From: Rhodospirillales bacterium
Lineage (GTDB): Bacteria > Pseudomonadota > Alphaproteobacteria > Rhodospirillales > UBA2165
Assembly (NCBI GenBank): GCA_012960465.1
Contig: DUBF01000069.1
Span: forward strand, 73,246-126,435
Reading direction: 5' to 3'
Length of the DNA: 53,190 nt
Every line of letters starts with the position of its first letter. Positions within the stretch are counted from its first letter, which is position 1. The notes under the pieces are model-generated. The model did no database searches. It was not told where the DNA came from and saw only the letters and a program-made list of their open reading frames with translations. Below are positions 27,038-35,953 of this stretch, piece after piece. The position numbers were made by a program, and so were the translations under genes.

Positions 27038-27730
27038 ATGTTGGAGAAAAATATTCAAGCACATTTTAATTCTAACTTAGCTAAAGCAACGGTTCATCAA
27101 TTACCTTTTCAATATTTGTTTTATGAAAATGTTTTCCCTTTATATTTCTATAACAACCTTATAGATTCACTACCAAAATTTCCTGTTTACGATCCGTATG
27201 CGAAGGGGCGCCCTGGTGGTAACGAATTTCCAGACAGATTTATTATTAATTTAGATGAAAATATGAAAAATATTGGAGACGTTTGGAAAATTGCTAGAAA
27301 CGTCATTCGAAATCGCTCCACTCAATTAACACTACTCAACAAATTCAAAGAAACAGTAAGTCTTAGAATTAACAAAGGTGCTATCCTTGAACCGGATTCG
27401 ATCCTGATCAGAGACCGAACAAATTATGCGCTCAATCCCCACACTGATCATCCCCGAAGAGTTGTCATAATGATAATATATCTTCCAAAATCCGACAAAA
27501 ATAAACATTTGGGAACAAGTCTTTACGTTCCAAAAAATCCAAGCTTGACCTGCAACGGGCTTTGGCATCATCCAAGATCAGAATTTACGCGTGTTTTCAC
27601 AGCTCCTTACACACCTAACTCAGCAATCGCATTCGCCAAAACTAATAATTCATTCCATGGCGTTGAAGCGGTACCAGAAGGGGAGGAACGAAACTTGATT
27701 CACTTTTTCGCAAAAGCTCCAAATGACTGA
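27038..27730 (+). CDS. Putative 2-oxoglutarate/Fe(II)-dependent oxygenase
   Basis: 230 aa. LNPHTDHPRR gives an HxD pair, FHGVEAV the distal His and EERNLIHFF a 2OG-binding Arg, in the order expected for the double-stranded beta-helix (HxD...H...R). It resembles sugar- or amino-acid-chain hydroxylases found in glycan gene clusters. GGAG lies 13 nt upstream of the ATG. Its 3' end overlaps the FkbM-type methyltransferase by 8 bp, so they are probably translationally coupled and act on the same molecule. Confidence 0.65.
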   Translation: MLEKNIQAHFNSNLAKATVHQLPFQYLFYENVFPLYFYNNLIDSLPKFPVYDPYAKGRPGGNEFPDRFIINLDENMKNIGDVWKIARNVIRNRSTQLTLLNKFKETVSLRINKGAILEPDSILIRDRTNYALNPHTDHPRRVVIMIIYLPKSDKNKHLGTSLYVPKNPSLTCNGLWHHPRSEFTRVFTAPYTPNSAIAFAKTNNSFHGVEAVPEGEERNLIHFFAKAPND

Positions 27731-28502
27731 TTTTGACCTCGCAACATACGAGAATACACAACCCAACATCAATATTGATGGTGTCATTTATTTTATTCCT
27801 AACCAAAGTTGCCTTTGGCGTGCCAATACGCTGCACGACAAAGAGCCAGACACACTAAACTGGATCGCAAATTTTGATAGAAATGATATTTTAATTGATA
27901 TTGGTGCAAACGTGGGAATGTATTCTTTAAGAGCCGCTGTAAAACATGGGCTTAAGGTTTATGCCTTTGAACCGGAGAGCCAGAACTATGCTGTGTTGTG
28001 CAAAAACATTATGATCAACGATGCCGCAGATAAAATACTTGCCTATTGTATGGCAGTTAGCGATGAATCCTTTAGTAGTAGCAACATATATTTTGATAAA
28101 TTAAACTTAAGTTCATTAACCGCCGGTGGCTCATGTCACAGCTTCGGTAACGATATTGATTTTAATCTCAAACCAAAAAAATCTTTATTTCGTCAGGGTT
28201 GCATGTCTATTTCACTCGACCATTTTATGGAAGTAAGCGAAATTCGTCATACCGATCAGAATATCCATATAAAAATTGATGTTGATGGAATAGAACATAA
28301 AGTTGTTGCAAGCGCCCTGCACACAATTCAACTCGACCGCGTTCGGTCTCTGCTCATAGAATTAAATACAAACCTTGGCGAACATAATAAAATTATTGAT
28401 GTGATGGAAGGACTTGATTTTAAAACGACAATACACCCCGATGCAATCCGGAAAGAAGGCCCATTTCAAGGGATTGGAAACCATATTTTTATCCGAAAAT
28501 AA
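27723..28502 (+). CDS. FkbM-family SAM-dependent methyltransferase
   Basis: 259 aa. The SAM-binding motif is LIDIGANVGMYSLRAAVKHG, followed by YAFEPESQNYAVLCKNI, and a later IHIKIDVDGIEHKVV acidic motif, all typical of FkbM-type O-methyltransferases. Members methylate glycans, lipids or polyketides. It overlaps the upstream oxygenase gene. The 147 bp between its stop and the convergent DUF3306 gene holds no recognisable feature. Confidence 0.88.
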   Translation: MTDFDLATYENTQPNINIDGVIYFIPNQSCLWRANTLHDKEPDTLNWIANFDRNDILIDIGANVGMYSLRAAVKHGLKVYAFEPESQNYAVLCKNIMINDAADKILAYCMAVSDESFSSSNIYFDKLNLSSLTAGGSCHSFGNDIDFNLKPKKSLFRQGCMSISLDHFMEVSEIRHTDQNIHIKIDVDGIEHKVVASALHTIQLDRVRSLLIELNTNLGEHNKIIDVMEGLDFKTTIHPDAIRKEGPFQGIGNHIFIRK

Positions 28503-28649
28503 AAACCTATAGCATAACGATACTATCACACCTCTATACTTCAACTCAAAACAATCCCAGCCTTTAATAGTCGTCCCTATGATTTCTCTGCCTAACAAAT
28601 TTTTCATAAATAAAAACTATGTAACCGCACCGCTATCATTCTCATCCGG

Positions 28650-29225
28650 CTATGGCATTTCAGCATCTTCAATCAAATCCTCAGACAGCTCTTCGCCCCC
28701 CTCTTGATTAGATAAATCATCCTGTTTATCACCCTCCTTCGAGGAGCCATCATCTGGTATATTTTTAGCTTCTTCTTTGACTGATATTTTTTCTTCAGGT
28801 TCCTTGGCTAATATTTTTTCTTCAGGATCAACCATCCCCTGCCCCGGCTTATAGCGTGTTGAAACAACCTCGGCGACCATCCCAATCATACTATAATCTT
28901 CATCATAATCGTTGAGCCCATCAAGACCGGCAAAAATGGGGTCACTAGTAAATAATTTTCTAAGCGCCAGTCGTTTAAGTTTCTTGGGAGTGCCCTCACG
29001 CATAAACAAGGAAAAATCAGAATTTTTATCTAACGTTTTGATGTCTGGTAAATCATCGGGGACCGGTAAATTTTCATCGGAAGTCTCCTCTTGCCCGGAT
29101 GAAAGAGCAACCGCGGCCTGCTCAGGAATTTCAACTTGTTCCTGAGATTGATCATCTCGTTCAGCAGTTTTTCGATCCGACCAACGATTAAAAAAATCAC
29201 TCTCCTTACCATCTTTACTACTCAT
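28650..29225 (-). CDS. DUF3306 protein, formate dehydrogenase neighbourhood
   Basis: 191 aa. A conserved start (SDFFNRWSDRKTA) is followed by an acidic low-complexity region, the core NSDFSLFMREGTPKKLKRLALRKLFTSDP, and an acidic C-terminus with many Glu and Asp. This is DUF3306, a family repeatedly adjacent to formate dehydrogenase genes in proteobacteria. Its start overlaps the DUF3305 stop (ATGA), so the pair is coupled. Function is not established; an assembly or redox-maturation role is an inference from context. Confidence 0.82.
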   Translation of the reverse strand: MSSKDGKESDFFNRWSDRKTAERDDQSQEQVEIPEQAAVALSSGQEETSDENLPVPDDLPDIKTLDKNSDFSLFMREGTPKKLKRLALRKLFTSDPIFAGLDGLNDYDEDYSMIGMVAEVVSTRYKPGQGMVDPEEKILAKEPEEKISVKEEAKNIPDDGSSKEGDKQDDLSNQEGGEELSEDLIEDAEMP

Positions 29226-29794
29226 GATGGCTGCCTATTGTACTTATGACTGATGGGTGGTGGTGGCTTATCATAGCCTTCTTTACGCGGATCAAAGGCT
29301 TTACGTTTGCGTTTTTTAAATACCTCTTCAACATAATGTTCATTTACATAATCGTCCAACCACGCCATTACAGATAACGGCATGGGTACATTATCAACTA
29401 TTTCTTCACCACTATCGAGATAATCCTGCGCCTCGTAGGGACAAACGGTCACGAGGAAAGGATATACTTCATGTTCACACTCCTCTTGTTCTTCATCATC
29501 AGTACTGCGCAACACAATAAATATAGATGGCTGTTCCAAGGTCAGATTATATTTGTAGCCCTCCGTCTCCTTATTAAAAATTTCCAATGGTAATGTTGCC
29601 GCGTGAAACTTTACCCAATCACCATTCTCGTCAGAACCACTTGCGAGTTCGATCCACTCATCAATTTCGGCTGCACCCGGTAACACAGAGTCGACACGCC
29701 AGTCATAATCAATCCACTGATTAACCGATGAACACCGCTCTAAGACAATACCTACCGGCATACTCAGTTGTGAAGACTTAAAATCTATATTCAA
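29222..29794 (-). CDS. DUF3305 protein, formate dehydrogenase neighbourhood
   Basis: 190 aa. MPVGIVLERCSSVNQWIDYD, then WRVDSVLPGA and a later YPFLVTVCPYEAQDYLDSGE match DUF3305. The C-terminus is basic (KKRKRKAFDPRKEGYDK). The family co-occurs with DUF3306 and formate dehydrogenase. The start is uncertain: TTG at 29794 sits right after AGGAAA, while an in-frame ATG at 29761 has no clear ribosome site. It is divergent from the tungstate-type ATPase gene. Confidence 0.82.
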   Translation of the reverse strand: MNIDFKSSQLSMPVGIVLERCSSVNQWIDYDWRVDSVLPGAAEIDEWIELASGSDENGDWVKFHAATLPLEIFNKETEGYKYNLTLEQPSIFIVLRSTDDEEQEECEHEVYPFLVTVCPYEAQDYLDSGEEIVDNVPMPLSVMAWLDDYVNEHYVEEVFKKRKRKAFDPRKEGYDKPPPPISHKYNRQPS

Positions 29795-29852
29795 TTTCCT
29801 GTCATCCTATTCAACTTTACATAGCATTTAACGATAGAACAGTTTAATGGTT

Positions 29853-29882
29853 TTGTCACCGAACATAAATTAGTCGTATACT
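29853..29882 (+). promoter_or_regulatory. Candidate sigma70 promoter for the tungstate ATPase / ferredoxin operon
   Basis: TTGTCA and TATACT are separated by 18 bp, both close to consensus. Transcription would start near 29889, just before an AAGGAG ribosome site at 29897-29902. The region lies between the divergent DUF3305 and ABC ATPase genes. Confidence 0.55.
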
Positions 29883-29906
29883 AGGATACCAAAATCAAGG
29901 AGCTTT

Positions 29907-29921
29907 ATGTACTTAGGATGA
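29907..29921 (+). CDS. Four-codon leader reading frame overlapping the ABC ATPase start
   Basis: ATG-TAC-TTA-GGA-TGA follows AAGGAG by 4 nt. Its stop TGA (29919-29921) overlaps the ABC ATPase ATG (29918) in the sequence ATGA. Such an arrangement could allow translational coupling, with ribosomes passing from this mini-frame to the main gene. It may equally be a chance frame. Confidence 0.3.
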   Translation: MYLG

Positions 29922-30691
29922 GCACAATGCCAAACATTCTGCCGCTAGAGCTCAAAGACGTTTCCTTTGAGATTAACGGTATGCGTTATATTAAAGAAAT
30001 AGATTTTACCCTGAATGCTGGATCAAATACGGTTATTTTAGGACCAAACGGAGCCGGTAAAAGCCTTTTTCTACGATTATGTCATGGACTTGTATCTCCG
30101 ACTGATGGTTCTATCAATTGGCATGGAACAGCTGCTCAAAAGCCTGGGAATTATCAGGCAATGGTATTCCAAAAACCAGTAATGCTCAAAAGATCAGTTC
30201 TAGCCAACCTTCATTTTGGTCTAAAATGTCGTGGCATACCAAAAATAAAGCGCGGGCCGATGATAGAAAAAATAATAGAGAAAATAGGTCTTTCCCGCCT
30301 TTCTAAGATCCCAGCAAGATCTCTTTCAACGGGTGAACAGCAACGACTGGCAATTGGCCGCGCATGGTCTTTAGAACCGGAAGTTCTATTTTTAGATGAA
30401 CCAACAGCTAATTTAGATCCAGCGGCAACGCATGTTGTTGAAGAGATTATTAATTCGATTAAAAAAACTGGCACAACAATTGTCATGTCGACACATGATC
30501 TCGGACAGGCACGGCGCTTGGCCGATAATATTTTGTTTTTATACCGAGGCAGAATACTGGAAAATAGTTCTGCAGAAAATTTTTTTACTGCTCCAAAAAA
30601 CGATCTTGCTCAAGCCTTCATAAAAGGCGAACTACTTTGGTGGCACCGCAAAAAACTAAAACCGCCGGCGGAGTTGAAAACGCATCATTAG
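29918..30691 (+). CDS. ABC transporter ATPase, tungstate/molybdate-type (TupC-like)
   Basis: 257 aa. Walker A is GPNGAGKSLFLRLCHGL, the signature is SLSTGEQQRLAIGRAW, Walker B is EVLFLDEPTANLD and the switch His is in STHDLGQARRLADNI. The KPVMLKRSVLANLHFGLKCRG segment resembles tungstate importers (TupC/WtpC). No permease or binding-protein gene is linked. It is encoded just upstream of the 4Fe-4S protein and next to DUF3305-DUF3306 with a formate dehydrogenase 8 kb away, which supports tungstate uptake for that enzyme (inference). The start may instead be ATG at 29927, which has AGGA 8 nt upstream. Confidence 0.78.
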   Translation: MSTMPNILPLELKDVSFEINGMRYIKEIDFTLNAGSNTVILGPNGAGKSLFLRLCHGLVSPTDGSINWHGTAAQKPGNYQAMVFQKPVMLKRSVLANLHFGLKCRGIPKIKRGPMIEKIIEKIGLSRLSKIPARSLSTGEQQRLAIGRAWSLEPEVLFLDEPTANLDPAATHVVEEIINSIKKTGTTIVMSTHDLGQARRLADNILFLYRGRILENSSAENFFTAPKNDLAQAFIKGELLWWHRKKLKPPAELKTHH

Positions 30692-30737
30692 ATAAAGGGC
30701 CTTAAAAGCATAGAAATACTATTAAGGGAAAAGGCAA

Positions 30738-32828
30738 ATGAAATTAAATGATAAAGAAGTCCTAATTTGTGACTGTGAAGGCACGATAAAATTGCCTAAA
30801 AAGGCGCTAACAAAATTATTTGGTAGTGGAGAAATCAATATCAACACCCATTTGTGCCGTGCCCAAATAGGTAATTTTACCAATGCGGTTTCAGCGGGGA
30901 CACCATTACTAGTCACTTGCACCCAGGAAGCCCCGATATTTATTGAGAATGCAATTGAGACGGATCCAGAACTAGCTATTTCTTATGTAAATATTCGTGA
31001 GCGTGCGGGCTGGTCAGAACACGGTGACAAGGCATTACCTAAAATCGCCGCGCTGATTCAAGAGGCGACCCTTGAACCGCCGATGGCCAGTAGCTTAACA
31101 ATGCGCTCAGAGGGCTCAGTCTTGGTATATGGTAAGGATGAGAATGCGCTTGAAATTGCAAAACAAATTGCTAATCGCCTCAGTGTCGTCTGTATTATTA
31201 AAGGTAATGAAGATATCCAGCCGCCGCGTTTAATGGACGTGCCGAGCTTTGTCGGTAATGTAAAATCCGCTAGCGGACATCTGGGCGAATTCAAAATTAT
31301 TGTAGATGACTATGCCGCCGTTCAGGTTTCTTCTCGAGAAAAATTTGAAATTGGTAAAAAGAATAATGATGTCACAATAAATTTTGATTTAATTTTAGAT
31401 ATCTCCAATAGCGAGCCTCTCTTTCCATCTCCCGAGAAACGTGATGGTTATTTTCATGTGGAAGCCGGCAACCCTGCGGGCATTCAAAAAGCCCTGTTCG
31501 AATTAGTCGATATGGTCGGCGAATTCGAAAAACCAAGATATATAAAATACGATAGCAATATCTGCGTCCATGCTCGGAGCTCTCAAGTTGGTTGCACGCG
31601 TTGTATAGACGTCTGCCCGACCGGCGCCATCATACCGGCCCAAGATGAGGTACATATAGATCCATATATTTGTGCTGGCTGCGGAAGCTGTGCGTCCGTT
31701 TGCCCAACGGGCGCAGCCAGCTACCAACTTCCCGCTGGTAATTTTACCTTTGAGCGACTCAAGTTATTACTTGATAGCTATCGCGAGGCCGGAGGGGAAA
31801 CTCCCATCCTATTGGTTCACGATACGATGTACGGGGATGACATGATTGCCGCGATCGCCCATCTCGAGCAAAATAAAAAATGGGGCTTGCCAGCCAACGT
31901 AATACCATTTGCTCTTAACGAAATAACCCAAATTGGCTTTGATTTTTTTGCCGTTGCTTTGGCTTTTGGCGCCAATGCCATTAACATACTCGTAAACCCC
32001 TCAAATATTGAGGAAGTGGAGGGCCTTAAAAGTCAAATTGAATTAATAGAAACTGCAACTATCGGTTTAGGTTTTGGCAAAAACCGGGTCATGATCATTG
32101 ATCAAGCTGATCCTGAGGAAATAGCTGAAATACTTCATTCAAGTATTGCACATCTCGAGATCATTCCAGGTGATTTTGCGCCCATGGGAAGTAAACGCTC
32201 ACTTGCAAACCTGGCCCTTAATCACCTTCATGAACATGCGCCAACTCCGGTAAGTCTCCTACCGCTCCCGAAGGGAGCTCCATTTGGAGCGATTAAAGTC
32301 AATACCGAGGGCTGCACACTCTGCCTTTCATGCGTTGCCGCCTGTCCGACTGGCGCCCTAAAGGACAACCCCGACAGCCCGCAATTTACATTCACCGAAA
32401 CAGCTTGTGTGCAATGCGGACTTTGTCGAACTATTTGCCCAGAATCGGTAATTACTTTAACACCACAATTCAACTTCGATGAAGACGCGCGAAATGCGGT
32501 CATCGTAAAAGAGGAGGAACCTTTTGAATGTATTAAATGTGGAGATCCGTTCGGCGTTAAATCATCTATCAATCAAATGGTCGAAAAACTACGTGGTCAT
32601 TCAATGTTCTCAAGTGACAACGCTCTCGAAAGGATAAAAATGTGTCCGAATTGTCGTGTTGCCGATCAGTTTGATGATCCGGACACTCCAATGGCGGTAG
32701 GAGACCGCCCTGAAATCCGGACGACAGCAGACTATATGAAAGACCGCGAAGAGCTGAGGTTAAATGCAGAAGAACACAAAAAAGCTCACGGTTTAGACAA
32801 TGACAATGACAGTGAAGAAAAGAGTTAA
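30738..32828 (+). CDS. Large multi-cluster 4Fe-4S protein of the formate dehydrogenase neighbourhood
   Basis: 696 aa. It has two ferredoxin-type double-cluster regions: CTRCIDVCPTGAI and CAGCGSCASVCPTGAA near residues 285-330, and CTLCLSCVAACPTGAL and CVQCGLCRTICPESV near residues 530-575. A further CIKCGDPFG and CPNCR pair near the C-terminus may bind a metal. The N-terminal region begins with VLICDCEGTI and has Cys-containing strands of unknown fold. Homologues beside formate dehydrogenases are annotated only as 4Fe-4S dicluster proteins. It lies 46 bp after the tungstate-type ATPase and overlaps the convergent DUF6494 gene by 4 bp. Confidence 0.85.
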   Translation: MKLNDKEVLICDCEGTIKLPKKALTKLFGSGEININTHLCRAQIGNFTNAVSAGTPLLVTCTQEAPIFIENAIETDPELAISYVNIRERAGWSEHGDKALPKIAALIQEATLEPPMASSLTMRSEGSVLVYGKDENALEIAKQIANRLSVVCIIKGNEDIQPPRLMDVPSFVGNVKSASGHLGEFKIIVDDYAAVQVSSREKFEIGKKNNDVTINFDLILDISNSEPLFPSPEKRDGYFHVEAGNPAGIQKALFELVDMVGEFEKPRYIKYDSNICVHARSSQVGCTRCIDVCPTGAIIPAQDEVHIDPYICAGCGSCASVCPTGAASYQLPAGNFTFERLKLLLDSYREAGGETPILLVHDTMYGDDMIAAIAHLEQNKKWGLPANVIPFALNEITQIGFDFFAVALAFGANAINILVNPSNIEEVEGLKSQIELIETATIGLGFGKNRVMIIDQADPEEIAEILHSSIAHLEIIPGDFAPMGSKRSLANLALNHLHEHAPTPVSLLPLPKGAPFGAIKVNTEGCTLCLSCVAACPTGALKDNPDSPQFTFTETACVQCGLCRTICPESVITLTPQFNFDEDARNAVIVKEEEPFECIKCGDPFGVKSSINQMVEKLRGHSMFSSDNALERIKMCPNCRVADQFDDPDTPMAVGDRPEIRTTADYMKDREELRLNAEEHKKAHGLDNDNDSEEKS

Positions 32829-33031
32829 CTTAGGCTTATTTCACCATCTATATCTACCGAGAGATTTAAGGCGCCAATGGAAAGCCTTACTTTCACATCC
32901 AAAGTCTCATCTCCACTCATTGCTTTGCTGTCGAGAGCTGATCGAACGGCGCTTTCTATCTCCCGCTGCGACGTAATGCCAACTTTCTTAAGATACTTTC
33001 GAATATTAATATTAAATTGATCATCATCCAT
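32825..33031 (-). CDS. DUF6494 small protein
   Basis: 68 aa. MDDDQFNINIRKYLKKVGIT followed by SQREIESAVRSAL and an IDGEISLS end match DUF6494. It looks like a small soluble two-helix plus beta protein. It overlaps the end of the 4Fe-4S protein gene by 4 bp and is 19 bp downstream of DUF6352 in the same direction, so those two probably share a transcript. Function unknown. Confidence 0.78.
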   Translation of the reverse strand: MDDDQFNINIRKYLKKVGITSQREIESAVRSALDSKAMSGDETLDVKVRLSIGALNLSVDIDGEISLS

Positions 33032-33050
33032 AAGAAACTCCTTTGTTTAT

Positions 33051-34067
33051 TTAAGCACTATCGGCAAGTGGCAAATTCATCAATAGATTTTGTGGTTTCA
33101 ACCGCAATAAATTATCTGGGGCCATAGCCATACCCAAATATATAGGTTTTCCAGCTATAGTAGAGTTTATAAGCGTTTCATCTTTAATCTCCATCCGAAA
33201 CAAAGATATCAGGCGCTGATTTCTCTCAGGGGCCACGGTATTCCCATTATATAGATCATTGAGTAAAGACGAAGCTTCGGCATCTAAACCAATGTGCCAT
33301 ATCCATTTATCTTCCTTTATTTCCTCCAACGGCTGAATTTTAACTGAAACCTTGTAGAAATGATTAACCCATTTCTCCATTACCCGGCAGAGTGCTGTGT
33401 TTGCCTGACCCCAAACTCGTAAATCTACAACGGTATCATACTTATCAGACCTATCCCAATATATTTCGGCATTTTTCTCAGTCAAAACATCTAGTTCAAT
33501 TTCTCGGCTACCATCCTTCTTTTTAGCCTTGGATACATCAAGACTTGCTGGGCTGCTGGAAGATAAATGTAAATCAACAGTATCAGCGTCTGCCGCCATT
33601 ACAGCGTCATCTTGCACAGAGATTTTCTGATCACGAAATAACATTTCACTGCAACGCGCCCATAAAGGGTAGAGCGTATCATCTAAAATATTTCGTAAAA
33701 TAACTTGCGTAAGCTGGTTAATAAATAAAGGTGGTATTTTAATAGCTGGCTTATTTTTAAAAAAATCTAGATAACCGTTTTCCACTGATTTGCTTGCAAC
33801 CAAATGGTCTCTATAACCAATCATAACTTTATAGTTTTCTTTAATGTCATCATCGGCCATTGCGGCAATATCAGTCGGTGTTACATCCGTTGTTGGATCC
33901 TCTATAAGTCGCGCATGAAGATTACGTTCAGCGTTACAAGATTCTTCAACAGGCCCCATCTCCGGACGCATCAAATAGGCTCGAAGAAAATCATCTGTAA
34001 TTAAAAGATTTCCATCTACCGTTCTATCCAACAACTTATATCCAGATTCGAACCAAAAATCAGTCAT
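33051..34067 (-). CDS. DUF6352 protein
   Basis: 338 aa, soluble, no signal peptide. MTDFWFESGYKLLDR, FLRAYLMRPEMGPVEESC and AERNLHARLIEDP near the N-terminus match DUF6352. An internal Ser/Asp-rich segment near residue 165 is probably a linker. The family is often found near formate dehydrogenase and DUF6494 genes, as here; its role is unknown. No ribosome site is evident before the ATG at 34067. Confidence 0.75.
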   Translation of the reverse strand: MTDFWFESGYKLLDRTVDGNLLITDDFLRAYLMRPEMGPVEESCNAERNLHARLIEDPTTDVTPTDIAAMADDDIKENYKVMIGYRDHLVASKSVENGYLDFFKNKPAIKIPPLFINQLTQVILRNILDDTLYPLWARCSEMLFRDQKISVQDDAVMAADADTVDLHLSSSSPASLDVSKAKKKDGSREIELDVLTEKNAEIYWDRSDKYDTVVDLRVWGQANTALCRVMEKWVNHFYKVSVKIQPLEEIKEDKWIWHIGLDAEASSLLNDLYNGNTVAPERNQRLISLFRMEIKDETLINSTIAGKPIYLGMAMAPDNLLRLKPQNLLMNLPLADSA

Positions 34068-34360
34068 TTGAAAACTACAGTCCTATTTATTTTTAAACAA
34101 AGAGTAATGTGAATAGTCACGTATCGCATTCTTAAAATCAATGAACCTGGGCCGTATTAAGTTTTACTCGCCTAAAGAGCAACTTGTGAGAGAAAATCCT
34201 AGCATATTATTGCCGACCAACGTAACAAAGATTAATATATAAGTTAGAACTTAAAAGAATGACTAAGGATAATTTAAGCAACACGATTTAATAAATTTAA
34301 AAAACTCTTAAACTTAACTCTCCCATTGCAACTCATCCTAAGTTTTGCGACATATGGTAT
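34068..34360. other. AT-rich divergent intergenic gap
   Basis: 293 bp between the DUF6352 gene and gpmI, both starting outwards. It is strongly AT-rich and holds no open frame of note, no hairpin and no obvious repeat. It presumably contains the promoters for both operons. Confidence 0.6.
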
Positions 34361-35953
34361 ATGAATAAAGTCTCTAAAAATACGATCAATGATAATGGCT
34401 CCAAGCGTCGGCCCATAATGCTGTGTATTTTAGATGGGTGGGGCGAACGCGACGGAGGAGATGACAATGCAATCTATCATGCAAATACACCAAATTGGGA
34501 TCACATGGTTACGGATTATCCAACCGCTCGGCTTAAAGCCTCGGATTTGGATGTGGGATTACCTAAAGGACAAATGGGAAACTCTGAAGTTGGACATATG
34601 AACCTTGGTGCCGGAAGAATTGTTCTACAAGATTTGCCTCTAATAGATCAGGCAGTCCAAGACACTACGTTAGGAGAGAACCCGGCACTAATTGAACTAA
34701 TTACAAAACTTAGAAAAAGCAATGGTACCTGCCATTTACTCGGTCTAGCTTCACCGGGCGGGGTTCACTCCCATCAAAACCACCTGATAGCGTTAGCAGA
34801 AATTCTTAATTCCAAAAGTATTCCAAGCAAACTTCACGCCTTCATGGATGGCCGAGATACTGCGCAATCAGGCGGCAAAAAATTTATGGCAGACATCATT
34901 AAAAGGACCTCTAAACTTTCAAATTTTTCAATTGTAACAATTACGGGACGTTATTGGGCAATGGACCGAGATAATAATTGGGATCGAATTGAGCAGGTTT
35001 ATAATGCAATTGTCGAAGGTGATGGATTGCAAGCCGACAACCCCTTAAGCGCTATCCAAACTAGTTATGACGGAGGGAAAACCGACGAGTTTATGCTGCC
35101 AAACGTCATTAGCGACTATAAAGGTATAAATGATGGTGACGGGATCTTGATGTTTAATTTTAGGTCAGACCGCGCACGTCAAATCATATCATGTTTTGTC
35201 GATCCAGACTTTTGCGGCTTCAAAAAGAAGCGCCATATTGATTTAGCAGCGCAAGTAAGCATGACCGAGTATTCTAGTCATATTAGCCAATTCACGAAGG
35301 CTCTATTTCCACAGCGAAAGCTAAAAAAAATATTGGGCGAGGTAGTCTCTGAAGCGGGATTGAAACAACTCCGTGCGGCCGAAACAGAAAAATATGCCCA
35401 TGTGACTTTCTTCTTTAACGGCGGCAGAGAACAAATCTATCCGAAAGAAGAACGCATTTTAGTGCCTTCACCAAAGGTTGAAACTTATGACCTAAAACCG
35501 GAAATGTCGGCCCATGAATTAACCAAACAAATTGTCGACGCAATTGAAATGGAAAATTTTGATCTAATTGTTGCTAATTTTGCCAATGGCGATATGGTCG
35601 GGCACACAGGAATATTCGATGCTGCGGTAAAAGCGGCTGAAACAATTGATGGTTGCTTAAAAAGTCTTGAGGAAGCGCTAATAAGGGTCGGGGGTACGAT
35701 GTTAGTAACCGCTGATCATGGCAATTTAGAACAGATGAGTGACCAACAAAACAATGGGCCCCATACAGCCCACACTCTATCACCAGTGCCATTGATTATC
35801 GTAAACCCACCAGATTTCGTAGAAGGTCTCCGCGAGGGAGTTTTGGCCGATGTTTCTCCAACACTACTCCGATTGCTAGGATTACGACAACCTGAAGAAA
35901 TGACGGGTAACTCATTAATCGTCGAAAAAAAAACCAAAAATGCACCAGCGTAA
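34361..35953 (+). CDS. gpmI: 2,3-bisphosphoglycerate-independent phosphoglycerate mutase
   Basis: 530 aa. It interconverts 3- and 2-phosphoglycerate in glycolysis and gluconeogenesis. The metal-site Asp25 is in MLCILDGWGERDGGDDNA, the nucleophile Ser75 is in PKGQMGNSEVGHMNLGAGR, and TGRYWAMDRDNNWDR, FRSDRARQ and TADHGNLEQM are the further metal and substrate motifs. It is full length. It overlaps the start of the following envC-like gene by 14 bp, so a single operon runs from 34361 to 40781. Confidence 0.97.
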   Translation: MNKVSKNTINDNGSKRRPIMLCILDGWGERDGGDDNAIYHANTPNWDHMVTDYPTARLKASDLDVGLPKGQMGNSEVGHMNLGAGRIVLQDLPLIDQAVQDTTLGENPALIELITKLRKSNGTCHLLGLASPGGVHSHQNHLIALAEILNSKSIPSKLHAFMDGRDTAQSGGKKFMADIIKRTSKLSNFSIVTITGRYWAMDRDNNWDRIEQVYNAIVEGDGLQADNPLSAIQTSYDGGKTDEFMLPNVISDYKGINDGDGILMFNFRSDRARQIISCFVDPDFCGFKKKRHIDLAAQVSMTEYSSHISQFTKALFPQRKLKKILGEVVSEAGLKQLRAAETEKYAHVTFFFNGGREQIYPKEERILVPSPKVETYDLKPEMSAHELTKQIVDAIEMENFDLIVANFANGDMVGHTGIFDAAVKAAETIDGCLKSLEEALIRVGGTMLVTADHGNLEQMSDQQNNGPHTAHTLSPVPLIIVNPPDFVEGLREGVLADVSPTLLRLLGLRQPEEMTGNSLIVEKKTKNAPA

